A stretch of 64,000 nt of DNA from Tenggerimyces flavus. GTDB taxonomy: Bacteria; Actinomycetota; Actinomycetes; Propionibacteriales; Actinopolymorphaceae. Each line of letters begins with the position of its first letter. The stretch's first letter is position 1. Positions 25,189 through 34,286 of the stretch are shown here, in pieces. The notes beneath the pieces are model-generated. The model ran no database searches and was not told the origin of the DNA. It saw nothing but the letters and a program-made list of their open reading frames with translations. The position numbers were made by a program, and so were the translations under genes. The stretch spans positions 1,922,001 to 1,986,000 of the forward strand of contig NZ_JAFBCM010000001.1 in NCBI RefSeq assembly GCF_016907715.1, given 5' to 3'.

Positions 25189-25897
25189 TCGCCAGGTGTT
25201 CGTGGAAGAAGCTGTCGATCCGCTGCCAGGCGTCGGCGGCAGCGATCGGTTCGGGACCCATGCCGGTGATGCGCATGATCGGGCGCAGCAGCTTCGGGCC
25301 GGTCTCTGCGTCGTTGAGGAACGAGTGGCCGGCGTTCGGGTACAGCTTCACGTCGTGCACGACGCCGCGGGCCGTGAGCTCCTTCTCGAGCCGGCCGGCC
25401 ACCTTCGCCAGGGGGTCGCGGTCGCCGTACGAGGCGACGATCGGGCACGCGCCCTCGAAGACGGCCAGGTCGCGCGGCATCATCCCGTAGTTCGCCGATG
25501 CCGCGTCGAACCCCTTCGACGCCGTCAGCAGCGCGAAGCCGCCGCCCATGCAGAAGCCGATCACGCCGACCTTGCCGGTGCAGTCGGGGCTCTCGAGGAG
25601 GTACTGGCGCGCGGCCTCGATGTCGGCGAACGGGCGGCCGGAGCCGTTCATCATGGCCCGGAACGTCGAGATCATGCACCTGCGCGCGCCGCCCGCGCTG
25701 AACAGATCCACCGCCAGCGTGAGGAATCCGGCCTTGGCGAGCCGCTCGGCCTGCCGGCGCATCACATCGTCGTACCCGAACCCCTCGTGCACCATCACCA
25801 CCCCCGGCCACGGCCCGTCGCCCTCCGGACGGACGAGGTCGCCGCGCAGCGGTTGCGGTCCGCCGAGCGGCGCGGCGTGGAGGGTGAGCTCGATCAT
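25154..25897 (-). CDS. Dienelactone hydrolase family protein
   Basis: 247 residues of the alpha/beta hydrolase fold. The dienelactone-hydrolase cysteine nucleophile is seen in GVIGFCMGGGFAL, the acid in SYGDRDPLAK and the histidine in YPNAGHSFLND. MVHEGFGYDDVMRRQAERLAK (in part) is the conserved N-terminal strand and helix. Such enzymes open lactones or esters in the cytoplasm; substrates outside chlorocatechol degradation are common. Its ATG overlaps the stop of the hydroxyacid dehydrogenase by four bases, so the two form an operon. Its 3' end overlaps the broken dehydrogenase gene by 35 bases on the opposite strand. Confidence 0.85.
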   Translation of the reverse strand: MIELTLHAAPLGGPQPLRGDLVRPEGDGPWPGVVMVHEGFGYDDVMRRQAERLAKAGFLTLAVDLFSAGGARRCMISTFRAMMNGSGRPFADIEAARQYLLESPDCTGKVGVIGFCMGGGFALLTASKGFDAASANYGMMPRDLAVFEGACPIVASYGDRDPLAKVAGRLEKELTARGVVHDVKLYPNAGHSFLNDAETGPKLLRPIMRITGMGPEPIAAADAWQRIDSFFHEHLATTGERPSGPAE

Positions 25898-26832
25898 CGC
25901 GGCTCCAGAACGTTCGTCGGTTGGCCGGCCACGTACGCGCGGATCGCGTCGGCCGCGGCGGGATACCACTGCTTGTAGGTGCCCACCGTGACATAGCCGA
26001 GGTGTGGCGTGAGGACGGTGTTCGTCCGCTCGCGCAGCGGATGGTCGGCGGGCAACGGCTCCTCGTCGTACACGTCCAACCCGGCGCCGCCGATCCGGCC
26101 CTCGGCGAGCGCCTCGACGAGCGCTGGGGTGTCGACGATCGGTCCGCGCGAGGTGTTGACGAGGTACGCGCCGGGCTTCATCGCGTCGAGCTCGGCCGTG
26201 CCCACGAGCCCGCGGGATCGGTCGCTCAGCACGTAGTGGACGCTCACGATGTCGGAACGTTCGAACAGCTCCAATTTCTCCACGCGCGTGACGCCGGCCT
26301 CGGTGGCGGTCTCGTCGGTGAGGTTCTGGCTCCAGGCGAGAACGCCCATGCCGAACCCGCGCGCCACCGGCACCATCGCCCTGCCCAGGCGGCCGAGGCC
26401 GACCAGCCCGAGCGTGCTGCCGGCGAGATCGGTGCCGACGGTCTGCTGCCACCAACCGTCCCGCAGCGCTTGGTCCTCGCGCGGGATGTTCCGGGTCAGG
26501 CTGAGGATCAGCCCCCACGCGATCTCGATCGTCGCCGCGCCGCTGCCGGGCGTGCCGCAGACGGTGATGCCGAGCTCTTGGGCGGCGGCGAGGTCGATCG
26601 ACGCGTTCCGCATGCCGGTGGTGACGACCAGCTCGAGCTTCGGCAGTCGCTCGAGGACGGTGCGCGGGAGCGGCGTACGTTCGCGCATCACGACCACGGC
26701 CTCGAAGTCCGCGAGCCGCTCGACCAGCTCGTCGCCGGTGACGTGGTCGTGGAAGAACCGCACGTCAGGCGGCCACTCGGCCAGCCCCTCGGCGACGGTC
26801 TGGTAGTCATCGAGCACGGCAACTGTCAGCAC
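25894..26832 (-). CDS. D-2-hydroxyacid dehydrogenase family protein
   Basis: 312 residues. NAD-dependent enzymes of this family interconvert 2-keto acids and D-2-hydroxy acids. The nucleotide-binding motif is LGLVGLGRLGRAMVPVA (about 141-157). The catalytic residues are the arginine in VNTSRGPIVD, the glutamate in DVYDEEPLPADHP and the histidine in LTPHLGYV. The N-terminal VAVLDDYQTVAEGL is typical of the branch often annotated as phosphoglycerate-dehydrogenase-like. GTG start. It is followed by a four-base overlap with the dienelactone hydrolase gene, and preceded by a hairpin that isolates it from the upstream ABC operon. Confidence 0.85.
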   Translation of the reverse strand: MLTVAVLDDYQTVAEGLAEWPPDVRFFHDHVTGDELVERLADFEAVVVMRERTPLPRTVLERLPKLELVVTTGMRNASIDLAAAQELGITVCGTPGSGAATIEIAWGLILSLTRNIPREDQALRDGWWQQTVGTDLAGSTLGLVGLGRLGRAMVPVARGFGMGVLAWSQNLTDETATEAGVTRVEKLELFERSDIVSVHYVLSDRSRGLVGTAELDAMKPGAYLVNTSRGPIVDTPALVEALAEGRIGGAGLDVYDEEPLPADHPLRERTNTVLTPHLGYVTVGTYKQWYPAAADAIRAYVAGQPTNVLEPR

Positions 26833-26865
26833 GCTGCCATTCCTACCGCATGCGGGGACCCGGCG

Positions 26866-26922
26866 TTTGAATGAAGGGCACCTTCATTCAATAGGTTCGT
26901 ATGAAGGTGCCCTTCATTCAAA
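26866..26922. repeat. Palindromic repeat, GAAGGGCACCTTC family, copy 1; probable terminator
   Basis: Arms 26866-26887 and 26901-26922 are perfect 22-bp inverted repeats around a 13-base loop containing ATAGGTT. Each arm is itself a palindrome with centre GCA. It lies just downstream of the ABC permease stop. A second copy is at 52765-52819. Confidence 0.75.
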
Positions 26923-26936
26923 AGAGGGGCCGGAGG

Positions 26937-27842
26937 TCAGCCCTTGACGGAGCCCATGGTGAGGTTGTCGAGGATGTGCTTTCGGCCGGCGATGAACAGG
27001 ATGATGATCGGCACGGTGACGAGGAAGGAGCCGGCGAGGATCATGCCGTACTCCGTCGCGTAGAAGCCGACCAGATTCGCCAAGCCCACCGGGTACGTCT
27101 GCCGTTCGGGACTCCGCAGCACGATCGAGGGCCAGAGGAAGTCGTTCCACGAACCGAGGAACGTCAACACCGCCAGCACCGAGAGCGCACCCCGAGCCAG
27201 CGGCACGCCCATCGTGAGGAAGATGCGGAACTCCGACGCCCCGTCGATGCGCGCCGCCTGGACCATTTCGTCCGGTACCGCGAGCATCGCCTGCCGTATG
27301 AAGAACGCCCCGAACGCCGAAGCGCCGCTCGGCAGGATCACCCCCTGGAACGTGTCCAGCCACTGCAGCGACACCATCATCGTGAACAGCGGCACCAGCG
27401 CCACCTGCACCGGCAGCGTCAAGGTCGTCAGCAGCACGATGAACAGCACGTTCCGCAACGGGAACTCGTACTTCGCGAACCCCCACCCCACCGACGCCGA
27501 CACCGCGACCACCAGCAGCGTGGTGAGGAACGAGATCACGAACGAGTTGCCGACCTGCCGCCCGAACGGGATCAGCTCGTCGCTGAACAGCCGGGTGAAG
27601 TGCTCCCACGTCGGCACCCGCGGGAGCAGGCGCAGCGGCAGCTCGAAGATCTCGCCCGGCTTCTTAAGCGAGCCGGTCGCGAGGTAGACGTAGGGCAGCG
27701 CGGTGACGGCGACCGCGGCGAGGAGGGTGAGGTGGGCGGCGATCCGCGCCAGGGTCCACCGACGACCTGCCGCCGGTTCGCCATGCGGGGCAGGCGGAAC
27801 GCCGGACGAAGCGCGGGCCGGGTCCTTCACGGAGGTGCTCAC
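26937..27842 (-). CDS. Carbohydrate ABC transporter permease (MalG type)
   Basis: 301 residues with six predicted membrane segments. The binding-protein-dependent permease loop EAA motif is seen in [27 protein letters not shown] (read in part: [10 protein letters not shown]). [21 protein letters not shown] is typical of MalG-type second permeases. The GTG at 27842 overlaps the stop of the first permease by four bases. With the upstream permease and lipoprotein it makes a complete importer apart from the ATPase. In actinobacteria a shared MsiK-type ATPase usually serves such systems (family knowledge). The palindrome at 26866 ends the operon. Confidence 0.88.
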   Translation of the reverse strand: MSTSVKDPARASSGVPPAPHGEPAAGRRWTLARIAAHLTLLAAVAVTALPYVYLATGSLKKPGEIFELPLRLLPRVPTWEHFTRLFSDELIPFGRQVGNSFVISFLTTLLVVAVSASVGWGFAKYEFPLRNVLFIVLLTTLTLPVQVALVPLFTMMVSLQWLDTFQGVILPSGASAFGAFFIRQAMLAVPDEMVQAARIDGASEFRIFLTMGVPLARGALSVLAVLTFLGSWNDFLWPSIVLRSPERQTYPVGLANLVGFYATEYGMILAGSFLVTVPIIILFIAGRKHILDNLTMGSVKG

Positions 27843-28756
27843 GAAGCCTCCTTCCGGAAGAAGCCCTGCGCCCACATCTGCAGCACGCTGAGCGCGATGA
27901 TGATCAACGTGATCGCGTAGCCGATCGCTGCGCCGTAGCCGAGGTCGAGGTTGGTGAACGCGGTCTGGTACAGGAACATCGTCAGCGTGTAGCCGGCGCG
28001 GCCCGGGCCGCCGTTGTCGCCGACGAGCGCGACAGGTTGGGCGAACAGCTGGTACGAGCCGATGATCGCGAACGTGATCACGAAGACCATCGTGGGCCGG
28101 AGCAGCGGCAGCGTGATGTAGCGGAACCGCTGCCACGCGTTCGCACCGTCGACGGTCGCGGCCTCGTGCAGCCCGGGGTCCCGGTTCTGCAGACCGACCA
28201 TGAAGTACAGCGCGTTCAGGCCGGTGTACTGCCAGATCCCGAGGATGATGATGCTCGGCATGATCAGATGTGGGTCGGAAAGCCAAGCTAGCTTGGGTAA
28301 ACCGAGCGGCGCGAGCAGCCAGTTGTTCAGCAGCCCGTACTCCTGGTCGAACACCAGCCGGAAGACGATCGCGACGACGATGCCGGAGATCGCGTTCGGC
28401 AGGAAGAACGAGAGCCGGAAGAACTCCCGCAGCAGCAGGCCTCTCGTGCGCAGCAACAGCGCGAGGCTCAGCGCGAGCGGCACGATCAGCAGGATGCTGC
28501 CGAGCGCGTAGTACGTCGTGTTGAACAGGCCGGTGTAGAAGTTCGGGTCCGAGATCAGCGTGCGGTAGTTGTCGAGGCCCGCGAACGTGGCGGAGGTGTC
28601 GACTCCTCGTTCGGTCGTGAAGCTCATCTGCAGCGAGCGCAGCGTCGGCAGGCCGAAGAACACGCCGAACAGCAAGAAGAACGGCGCGATGAAGAAGTAC
28701 GGGGTCCAGCGCGGCTTGATGCGGCTGCGCGTACGTCGTTCAGCCAACGGTGCCAC
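27839..28756 (-). CDS. Carbohydrate ABC transporter permease (MalF/UgpA type)
   Basis: 305 residues, six membrane segments. [20 protein letters not shown] is the usual first segment and [20 protein letters not shown] the conserved cytoplasmic loop that contacts the ATPase. I chose the GTG at 28756, five bases after AGGA. A TTG at 28747, with AAGGGG at eight bases, is a fair alternative. Either way the start overlaps the 3' end of the binding-protein gene, and the stop overlaps the second permease. Substrate is unknown but the whole set imports a sugar or oligosaccharide. Confidence 0.86.
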   Translation of the reverse strand: MAPLAERRTRSRIKPRWTPYFFIAPFFLLFGVFFGLPTLRSLQMSFTTERGVDTSATFAGLDNYRTLISDPNFYTGLFNTTYYALGSILLIVPLALSLALLLRTRGLLLREFFRLSFFLPNAISGIVVAIVFRLVFDQEYGLLNNWLLAPLGLPKLAWLSDPHLIMPSIIILGIWQYTGLNALYFMVGLQNRDPGLHEAATVDGANAWQRFRYITLPLLRPTMVFVITFAIIGSYQLFAQPVALVGDNGGPGRAGYTLTMFLYQTAFTNLDLGYGAAIGYAITLIIIALSVLQMWAQGFFRKEAS

Positions 28757-30053
28757 CCCTTTCCTGCTTCGCCCGGACGACGTCGGCGGCACGGCCGAAC
28801 ACCTCCTGCGGTGTCGCCCGGCGCTGGTAGACGTCGAGGATGTACGGCGACAGCTCCTGCCCGATGAGCTGCGGGCGGTACGGACTCTGGTACTCCGGCG
28901 GAACGTCCTTGCCCAGTTGGGAATACAGCTCACCGATGTCCTGACCGGCGAAGAACGGGATCGGGTCGTGCATCGCGGGATCGTCCCAGGCGGGGATGAA
29001 CGGCGGGTACAGGTTGATCGCCTTGTAGCGCGCGACCACGGCAGGAACGCGGAGCATCGCGAACTCCATGAACTGCCACGCCAGCTCTTGCTTCTTGCTG
29101 GTCTTCAGGATCGTGAGCCCGGTGCCGCCCGCGCAACTGACCCGGCGGCCACCAGGCTCGAACGCGGGCAGCGGGCACGCGGCCCACTTGCCCACGAAGT
29201 CGTCGGCGGTGCTGGCGATCGTGCCCGCGTACCAGTCCGGAACGTACAGCGAGGTGAGGCGCCCGGCGCGGAACTCCGCCCACACCGCGGGCGTCGCGCC
29301 GTCGGTGAGCCAGCCGGGCGGCGTCGCGAAGACGCCCTTGCGTTCCTGGTCGAGCATCCAGTTCATCGTGTCGATGGAGAGCTCGCCGTCGATCGCGACG
29401 TTGCCGTCGGCGTCGAAGTAGTCGCCGCCGCGCTGGCGCAGCACCCAGTCGTGCGTCGGGATCGGGAGCGCTCGCGTGCCGGGCGGCAGCACCTCGAGTG
29501 CCGCGGCGCTGAACTCGTCCCAGGTCTCCAGCGTGCCCGGATCGACGCCGGCCTTCTCCCAGGGCTCGCGGAGGTAGAACAGCGTGACCGGAGTGAGTGC
29601 GTGCTCGATCCCGTACGCGGCGCCCTGCCAGCTGTAGAGCGCTTGCCTGGCCTCGACGAGCTGCTTGTCGTACCCCTTCTCGCGCAGCGTCGAGGTGAGG
29701 TCGACGAACGGCACCGAACGGCCGATCAGGAAGCTGCCGAACGAGCCCTGCTCGATGTCGCACAGATCGGGCGCGTTGAGGCCGCCGGCCTTGAGATTGA
29801 TCAACAGCTGTTCGAAGATCGTGCCGCCGGCGATCAGGCTGACCTTGACCTTGCGGCCGGTCTGCTGCTCGAACTCCTTGGCCATCTGCTCGAACCAGCC
29901 GGCATGGGTGGAGGCGAACGTCCACAGCTCCAGGTCGGCGCCGGACGACGCCGCGGTGGGTTGCGTACAACCGGCTGCCGCTGCACCGATGGCCACGCCG
30001 GCCGCGCCCTTCAGGAGGGCACGCCTGTCGAATCGCGGTGTGGGCTGGCTCAC
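28740..30053 (-). CDS. Sugar ABC transporter substrate-binding lipoprotein
   Basis: 437 residues. The leader FDRRALLKGAAGVAIGAAAAGC combines a twin-arginine pattern with a lipobox (AAGC, read in part), so the protein should be lipid-anchored outside the membrane. The mature part follows the family 1 solute-binding fold: LELWTFASTHAGWFEQMAKEFEQQTG at the first lobe, KVSLIAGGTIFEQLL, and GGTGLTILKTSKKQELAWQFMEF near the C-terminal lobe (each in part). GTG start. First gene of a three-gene importer with overlapping ends. Ligand cannot be read from the sequence; context suggests plant-derived oligosaccharides. Confidence 0.87.
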   Translation of the reverse strand: MSQPTPRFDRRALLKGAAGVAIGAAAAGCTQPTAASSGADLELWTFASTHAGWFEQMAKEFEQQTGRKVKVSLIAGGTIFEQLLINLKAGGLNAPDLCDIEQGSFGSFLIGRSVPFVDLTSTLREKGYDKQLVEARQALYSWQGAAYGIEHALTPVTLFYLREPWEKAGVDPGTLETWDEFSAAALEVLPPGTRALPIPTHDWVLRQRGGDYFDADGNVAIDGELSIDTMNWMLDQERKGVFATPPGWLTDGATPAVWAEFRAGRLTSLYVPDWYAGTIASTADDFVGKWAACPLPAFEPGGRRVSCAGGTGLTILKTSKKQELAWQFMEFAMLRVPAVVARYKAINLYPPFIPAWDDPAMHDPIPFFAGQDIGELYSQLGKDVPPEYQSPYRPQLIGQELSPYILDVYQRRATPQEVFGRAADVVRAKQERGGTVG

Positions 30054-30228
30054 ACTAGCCCAGCATTCTCAGGTATGCCGGATCAAGCCATGTCCAGGCC
30101 GCGCCAGAAACCTATCCGATCCTGACATTGAATTGGCCTCGGGATTTCAGGTGCTAGTGGGCGAGAGTGGCCTGGGAAAGCCGGACGTGTCTGTCCTGCT
30201 GAGGAGACTTGGGGTGAGGTGTCGTGGT

Positions 30229-30315
30229 CGCCTCACCTGGCCAGTGGCCGCTCTACCTGGCGTCCACCCCACGTAAAGGGGCCAATGACCATGTAAACAG
30301 GATCAATGTCCCCAG
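30229..30315. repeat. Palindromic repeat, TGATCATGT family, copy in inverse orientation
   Basis: This lies in the 309-base gap between the ABC binding-protein gene and the BNR-like gene; nothing else is recognised in that gap. CTCTACCTGGCG, CCACCCCACGTAAAGGGGCC and AATGACCATGT match the reverse complement of the 60224 copy in about 39 of 41 positions. The palindrome half is degraded here. It follows the 3' end of the BNR-like gene. Confidence 0.65.
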
Positions 30316-30362
30316 GGCGCGGGCGGGACCGGTCGAACCAACCGCCGGACGAAAGGTCGAGG

Positions 30363-31370
30363 CTAGAGCGTCTTGTAGTAGATCAGCTCGCCGGACTCGC
30401 CCGGCGCGGAACCCTCGCTCGGGACGAACAGCGTGACGAGGATGGCTGGTTGACCGTTCGGTGCTCTGAGTGAAGTGATCGTGGGGTTGGCGAACGCGGT
30501 ACTCCCGCCGTCAGTGCGGATCGTGGTCTGGTCGGCGTTGCCGGTCTGGTAGTCGTAGACGAACGTACGCCACGAGCCGAAGTCGCCCTTGACGAACTGG
30601 CCCTCGAACAGGCCGAAGCTGAAGCCCTGGTAGAAGATCTGGTCCCGGTCCCCGATGTTGCCACCGACTCCCCAGTGCAGCATGGCGTTGTCGACGTTGG
30701 GCTGGGCGCTCGTGGACCAGGAGTTGAAGTTGGTGAGGCGGCCGCGCTGCTGGCGGTCGCGGTCGCAGTTCCACCAGTAGTGCGCGCCGATGTCGATCAC
30801 CGAGTGGTCGATGTCGGGGGAGAGCGTGACGGAGTAGATGTTCGGGGTGCCTTCCGCGCAAGACGAAAGCCTACGGGGCGCGTCGAAGCTACGGGCGACG
30901 CTGCCGGCGAGGAGCGCGTTCTTGTCGGCGTAGTAGCGGAACGCGAGGTGGTTGTTGCCGCCGCCGGGATTCTCCTGCTCCCAGGCGAGAACGAAGCCGC
31001 CGTTGCTGGCTTGGACGATCGTAGGCTGGCTCGCGGGACCGGTGACGCTGCCGGCGAGCTCGCGGACCCAGTGCCAGTTGAGCAGGTCGGTGGAGGTGGC
31101 GAGGTTGACCTTGAACGCGCCGTTGCTCAGGTGGTGGTAGACGGCGAGGTAGCCGCCGGAGCTGTCCTGGATGATCTTCGCGGTGTCCATCACATGGCCC
31201 GCGTCGTCGCGCGCGTTGTAGCGCTTTGCCGTTGCTTGGTTGACGTTCTCCACGATCGCCCGCAGCTCGGCTCGTGCCTGGTCCGACGGCGCCGCCTGCG
31301 CGGGCGTCGCCGTCAAAGCCATCGCCGTTGCCAACCCGAGCGTGGTGAGTACGCGTCCGAACCTGGCCAT
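30363..31370 (-). CDS. Secreted BNR/five-bladed-propeller-like protein
   Basis: 335 residues with a clear signal peptide (1-27, cleavage at AQA). The mature protein shows repeated blades with STDLLNWHWVREL, ASQPTIVQASNGGFVLAWEQ, PNIYSVTLSPD and ANPTITSLRAPNGQPAILVTL. This is the look of sialidase/BNR or GH43-like propellers, in which an S-x-D-x-x-x-W box recurs. I cannot identify the catalytic acids with confidence. It lies between a sugar importer and the pentonate dehydratase, so secreted glycan binding or hydrolysis is the best guess. The repeat copy at 30229 is downstream. Confidence 0.65.
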   Translation of the reverse strand: MARFGRVLTTLGLATAMALTATPAQAAPSDQARAELRAIVENVNQATAKRYNARDDAGHVMDTAKIIQDSSGGYLAVYHHLSNGAFKVNLATSTDLLNWHWVRELAGSVTGPASQPTIVQASNGGFVLAWEQENPGGGNNHLAFRYYADKNALLAGSVARSFDAPRRLSSCAEGTPNIYSVTLSPDIDHSVIDIGAHYWWNCDRDRQQRGRLTNFNSWSTSAQPNVDNAMLHWGVGGNIGDRDQIFYQGFSFGLFEGQFVKGDFGSWRTFVYDYQTGNADQTTIRTDGGSTAFANPTITSLRAPNGQPAILVTLFVPSEGSAPGESGELIYYKTL

Positions 31371-31416
31371 CGCGAGCCTCCCGTCACCGGCATCAGGACG
31401 GGAGTCAGGCTAATCC

Positions 31417-33153
31417 TTAGTGCGACTCGCGGGGAACCTTGTGGCCACGACTGCCCTGCAGGAAGTCGAAGTCCGCGCCCTGCGGAGCCTGCAGCACGTG
31501 CTCGACGTACAGCCAGGCATAGCCGCTGGTGTACTCCGGGTCCTTCGGCTTCCAGGCGGCCCGGCGACGCTCGATCTCCTCGTCGCTCACGTTCATCATG
31601 ATGCTCCGCGCGGCCACATCGAGCGTCACCGTGTCGCCCGTACGGACCAAGGCCAGCGGACCGCCGAGCGCCGCTTCGGGGGCGACGTGCAGCACGACGG
31701 TGCCGTATCCGGTGCCGCTCATCCGGCCGTCGCAGATGCGGACCATGTCGGTGACGCCGGCCTTCAACAGCTTGGTGGGGATGGGCACGTTCGACACCTC
31801 GGGCATGCCGGGGTAGCCCTTCGGCCCTGCGTACCGGATCACCAGCACATCGGAGGGATCGACGTCCATGTCGGGGTCGTCGCAGACCGCGTGGTACTCC
31901 TCCGGCGAGTCGAACACCAGCGCGCGACCGGTGTGCTGCAGCAGCTCCGGCGTCGCGGCGGACTGCTTGATCACGGCGCCGTTCGGCGCCAGATTCCCAT
32001 GCAGGATTGCCGTTCCGGTGCCCGCGTCCTGGTACGGCTCGGTGAACGTACGGATCACCTCACTGTTCCAGCACTCCGCGTCGGCGACGTTCGCTCCGAT
32101 GCTCTGGCCGGTCACGGTGATCTGCTCGGTGTGGAGGAAGCCGGCGTCGGCGAGCTCCTTGTGCACGACGGGAAGCCCACCGGCGTAGCAGAAGTCCTCC
32201 ATCAGGAACCGGCCGGACGGCATCAGGTCGACGAGCGTCGGGATGGGCCGCGCGAGCTCGTCGAAGTCGTTCAGCTCGAGCTCGACGCCAAGCCGGCCTG
32301 CGATCGCGAGCAGGTGGATGATCGCGTTCGTGCTGCCGCCGATCGCGGCGTTCGTACGGATCGCGTTCTCGAACGCCGCGCGCGTCATGATCTGGCTCGG
32401 ACGGAGATCCTCGTTGACCAGCTCGACGATGCGCTTGCCGGCTCGTTCCGCGGTCTCGTACCGACGCGCGTCCACGGCCGGCCAGGTCGCGCTGCCCGGC
32501 AGCTGCATGCCGAGCGCCTCGGCCATGCAAGCCATGGTTGACGCGGTGCCCATCGTCATGCAGTGGCCGTTCGACCGGGACATGCAACCCTCGGCGTACG
32601 TGAGGTCCGCCTCGGTCATCACGCCGGTCTTGAGGTCCTCCTCGAACTTCCACACGTGCGTGCCGGAGCCGACGTCCTGGCCCTTGTACTTGCCGTTCAG
32701 CATCGGCCCGCCGGTGACCATGATCGCCGGGATGTCGACGGACGCGGCGCCCATCAGCAGGCCGGGCGTGGTCTTGTCGCAGCCGCTGAGGAGAACGACG
32801 CCGTCGAGCGGGTTGGAGCGGATGAGCTCCTCGGACTCCATCGCCAGCAGGTTGCGGTAGAACATCGCGGTCGGACGCATCAGCGTCTCGCCGGTCGCCA
32901 GCGCCGGGAACTCGAGCGGGAACGCGCCCATCTGCCACACGCCACGCTTGACGGCCTCGGCGACCCGGTGCAGGTGGGCGTTGCAGGGAGCGAGCTCCGA
33001 CCAGGTGGTCGCGATGCCGATCACCGGCCGCCCGTCGAACACGTCGGGGCCGAACCCCTGGTTACGCATCCACGACCGGTGCGCCATCCCCGATCGTCCA
33101 GTGGCGCCGAACCACGCGTGGCTACGACGAGGAGTCAGGTTCTTCACAGCCAT
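31417..33153 (-). CDS. IlvD/Edd-family sugar-acid dehydratase, likely L-arabinonate dehydratase
   Basis: 578 residues, the size of pentonate dehydratases. These iron-sulphur enzymes convert an aldonate to a 2-keto-3-deoxy acid. Cluster cysteines are C57 in LAPCNAH, C125 in SGCDKT and C197 in NGHCMTMGTAS. The active-site serine is in DGRMSGTGYG. The first ~30 residues (HAWFGATGRSGMAHRSWMRN, in part) are typical of the arabinonate/xylonate branch and not of biosynthetic IlvD. The ATG lies seven bases after TATGCT, a good -10 for a leaderless message. A 15-bp box spanning 33166-33180 is shared with the FAH-family gene at 46354, whose product would take the next step. Arabinonate specificity is inferred from context. 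Confidence 0.82.
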   Translation of the reverse strand: MAVKNLTPRRSHAWFGATGRSGMAHRSWMRNQGFGPDVFDGRPVIGIATTWSELAPCNAHLHRVAEAVKRGVWQMGAFPLEFPALATGETLMRPTAMFYRNLLAMESEELIRSNPLDGVVLLSGCDKTTPGLLMGAASVDIPAIMVTGGPMLNGKYKGQDVGSGTHVWKFEEDLKTGVMTEADLTYAEGCMSRSNGHCMTMGTASTMACMAEALGMQLPGSATWPAVDARRYETAERAGKRIVELVNEDLRPSQIMTRAAFENAIRTNAAIGGSTNAIIHLLAIAGRLGVELELNDFDELARPIPTLVDLMPSGRFLMEDFCYAGGLPVVHKELADAGFLHTEQITVTGQSIGANVADAECWNSEVIRTFTEPYQDAGTGTAILHGNLAPNGAVIKQSAATPELLQHTGRALVFDSPEEYHAVCDDPDMDVDPSDVLVIRYAGPKGYPGMPEVSNVPIPTKLLKAGVTDMVRICDGRMSGTGYGTVVLHVAPEAALGGPLALVRTGDTVTLDVAARSIMMNVSDEEIERRRAAWKPKDPEYTSGYAWLYVEHVLQAPQGADFDFLQGSRGHKVPRESH

Positions 33154-33165
33154 GCCGCTCAGCAT

Positions 33166-33180
33166 AGACATCAGACGAAT
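33166..33180 (-). promoter_or_regulatory. Shared 15-bp box upstream of the pentonate dehydratase
   Basis: Coding-strand ATTCGTCTGATGTCT. It differs by one base from the box at 46378-46392 in front of the FAH-family/aldehyde-dehydrogenase operon. It overlaps the spacer just upstream of the TATGCT -10 box, a position suited to repression. The regulator is not identified; no GntR-type gene is in the window. Confidence 0.5.
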
Positions 33181-33197
33181 CCCCGCGCGCCGCTGTC

Positions 33198-33241
33198 AGG
33201 TTGTGGCCGGGCGGTGGTGCCGGGCCGCCCGGCCACAACCT
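33198..33241. terminator. 17-bp stem downstream of the serine protease
   Basis: Perfect arms 33198-33214 (starts AGGTTGTGGCC) and 33225-33241 around a ten-base loop. It begins nine bases beyond the protease stop and just before the dehydratase promoter, so it separates the two leftward units. Confidence 0.65.
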
Positions 33242-33250
33242 TCGACAGAT

Positions 33251-34129
33251 CTAGTAAACGGTGACCCCGTACGCCTGCGCGGCCTCGGTGACCGGCTGGA
33301 AGAACGTCGTCCCGCCGGAGCTGCAGTTTCCACTGCCGCCCGAGGTCAGTCCGATCGCCTTGTTGCCGTCGTACAGCGGACCGCCGGAGTCGCCGGGCTC
33401 GGCGCAGACCGTGGTCTGGATCAGCCCGCCGACGATGTCGCCGCCGCCGTAGTTGACCGTGGCGTTGAGGCCGGTGACCGTACCGCTGTGGGTGCCGGTG
33501 GTCGAGCCGGTACGGGTGACGTTCTCACCGACGAACGCGTCCGCCGCGACGTAGCCGCCGGGGTGGTCGAGCGCGGGGTTGTCGTAGCGCACGAGCGCGT
33601 AGTCGTCGCCGGGGAAGCTGTAGTCGACCGTGGGGCCGATCACAGTGGTCTCGCCCGGGTCGGCGTACCAGGTGCTCACGACCTCGCCGCAGTGTCCGGC
33701 GGTGAGGAAGTAGTACGTGCTGCCCTGCTGGACGTTGAAGCCGAGCGAGCATCGATATCCGTTGCCGTGGATGGCGTCCCCGGCCGCGAGCAACGGCTTG
33801 AACTCGCCCTTCGTACGCTTGATGGTGAGCTTGTCCGCATCGTCGCCGGCACTGCGCTTGACCTCGGCGATCTCCTCCGCAGTGACCGTACTGTCGGCGG
33901 TGACGACGACCTTGCCGGACTTCGCGTCGTTGAACCAGGCGATGCCTTCGACGTCGGACTTGCCGACCGCGGCGTTCACCGAGGTGAGCGTCGATGCGGC
34001 GTCTTCTGCCGGTGGCGCCGCGTGGGCTGCCCCGGCCACGCTGGACGCGGCGACCACGCCGACAGCGACGACCAGGAAGCGTGCGGTCTTGGTGATCCGG
34101 TGCCGGAATGAGGCTTGGATGTCCCTCAC
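33251..34129 (-). CDS. Secreted trypsin-like serine protease (streptogrisin-like, S1)
   Basis: 292 residues. The GTG at 34129 follows GGAGGA. A signal peptide with a long basic head covers residues 1-38 (cleavage near AHA). A short propeptide ([20 protein letters not shown]) precedes the protease domain. The catalytic triad is visible: His in [10 protein letters not shown], Asp in DDYALVRYD and Ser in [14 protein letters not shown]. Cysteine pairs flank the His and Ser as in streptogrisins. The prodomain is shorter than usual. It has its own hairpin terminator and no functional link to the sugar genes is evident. Upstream lies a perfect tandem 12-bp duplication at 34150-34173. Confidence 0.88.
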   Translation of the reverse strand: MRDIQASFRHRITKTARFLVVAVGVVAASSVAGAAHAAPPAEDAASTLTSVNAAVGKSDVEGIAWFNDAKSGKVVVTADSTVTAEEIAEVKRSAGDDADKLTIKRTKGEFKPLLAAGDAIHGNGYRCSLGFNVQQGSTYYFLTAGHCGEVVSTWYADPGETTVIGPTVDYSFPGDDYALVRYDNPALDHPGGYVAADAFVGENVTRTGSTTGTHSGTVTGLNATVNYGGGDIVGGLIQTTVCAEPGDSGGPLYDGNKAIGLTSGGSGNCSSGGTTFFQPVTEAAQAYGVTVY

Positions 34130-34149
34130 TGGCTCCTCCAAGGGAGTGG

Positions 34150-34173
34150 GTTGACCCTGACGTTGACCCTGAC
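34150..34173. repeat. Tandem 12-bp direct repeat upstream of the protease
   Basis: GTTGACCCTGAC occurs twice without a gap. It begins 21 bases before the protease GTG. Possible regulatory direct repeat or leader-sequence slippage; too short to choose. Confidence 0.4.
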
Positions 34174-34286
34174 TCCCCCCTCGATCCGGTCTAGGCGACC
34201 CGTCGGTAACTTCTCAAGGATCCGACCACATGCGGCCAGGTACCGAGGTCGAGGTTTATCCCAGTGGGGCCTGGTCTTTCGCCAGG

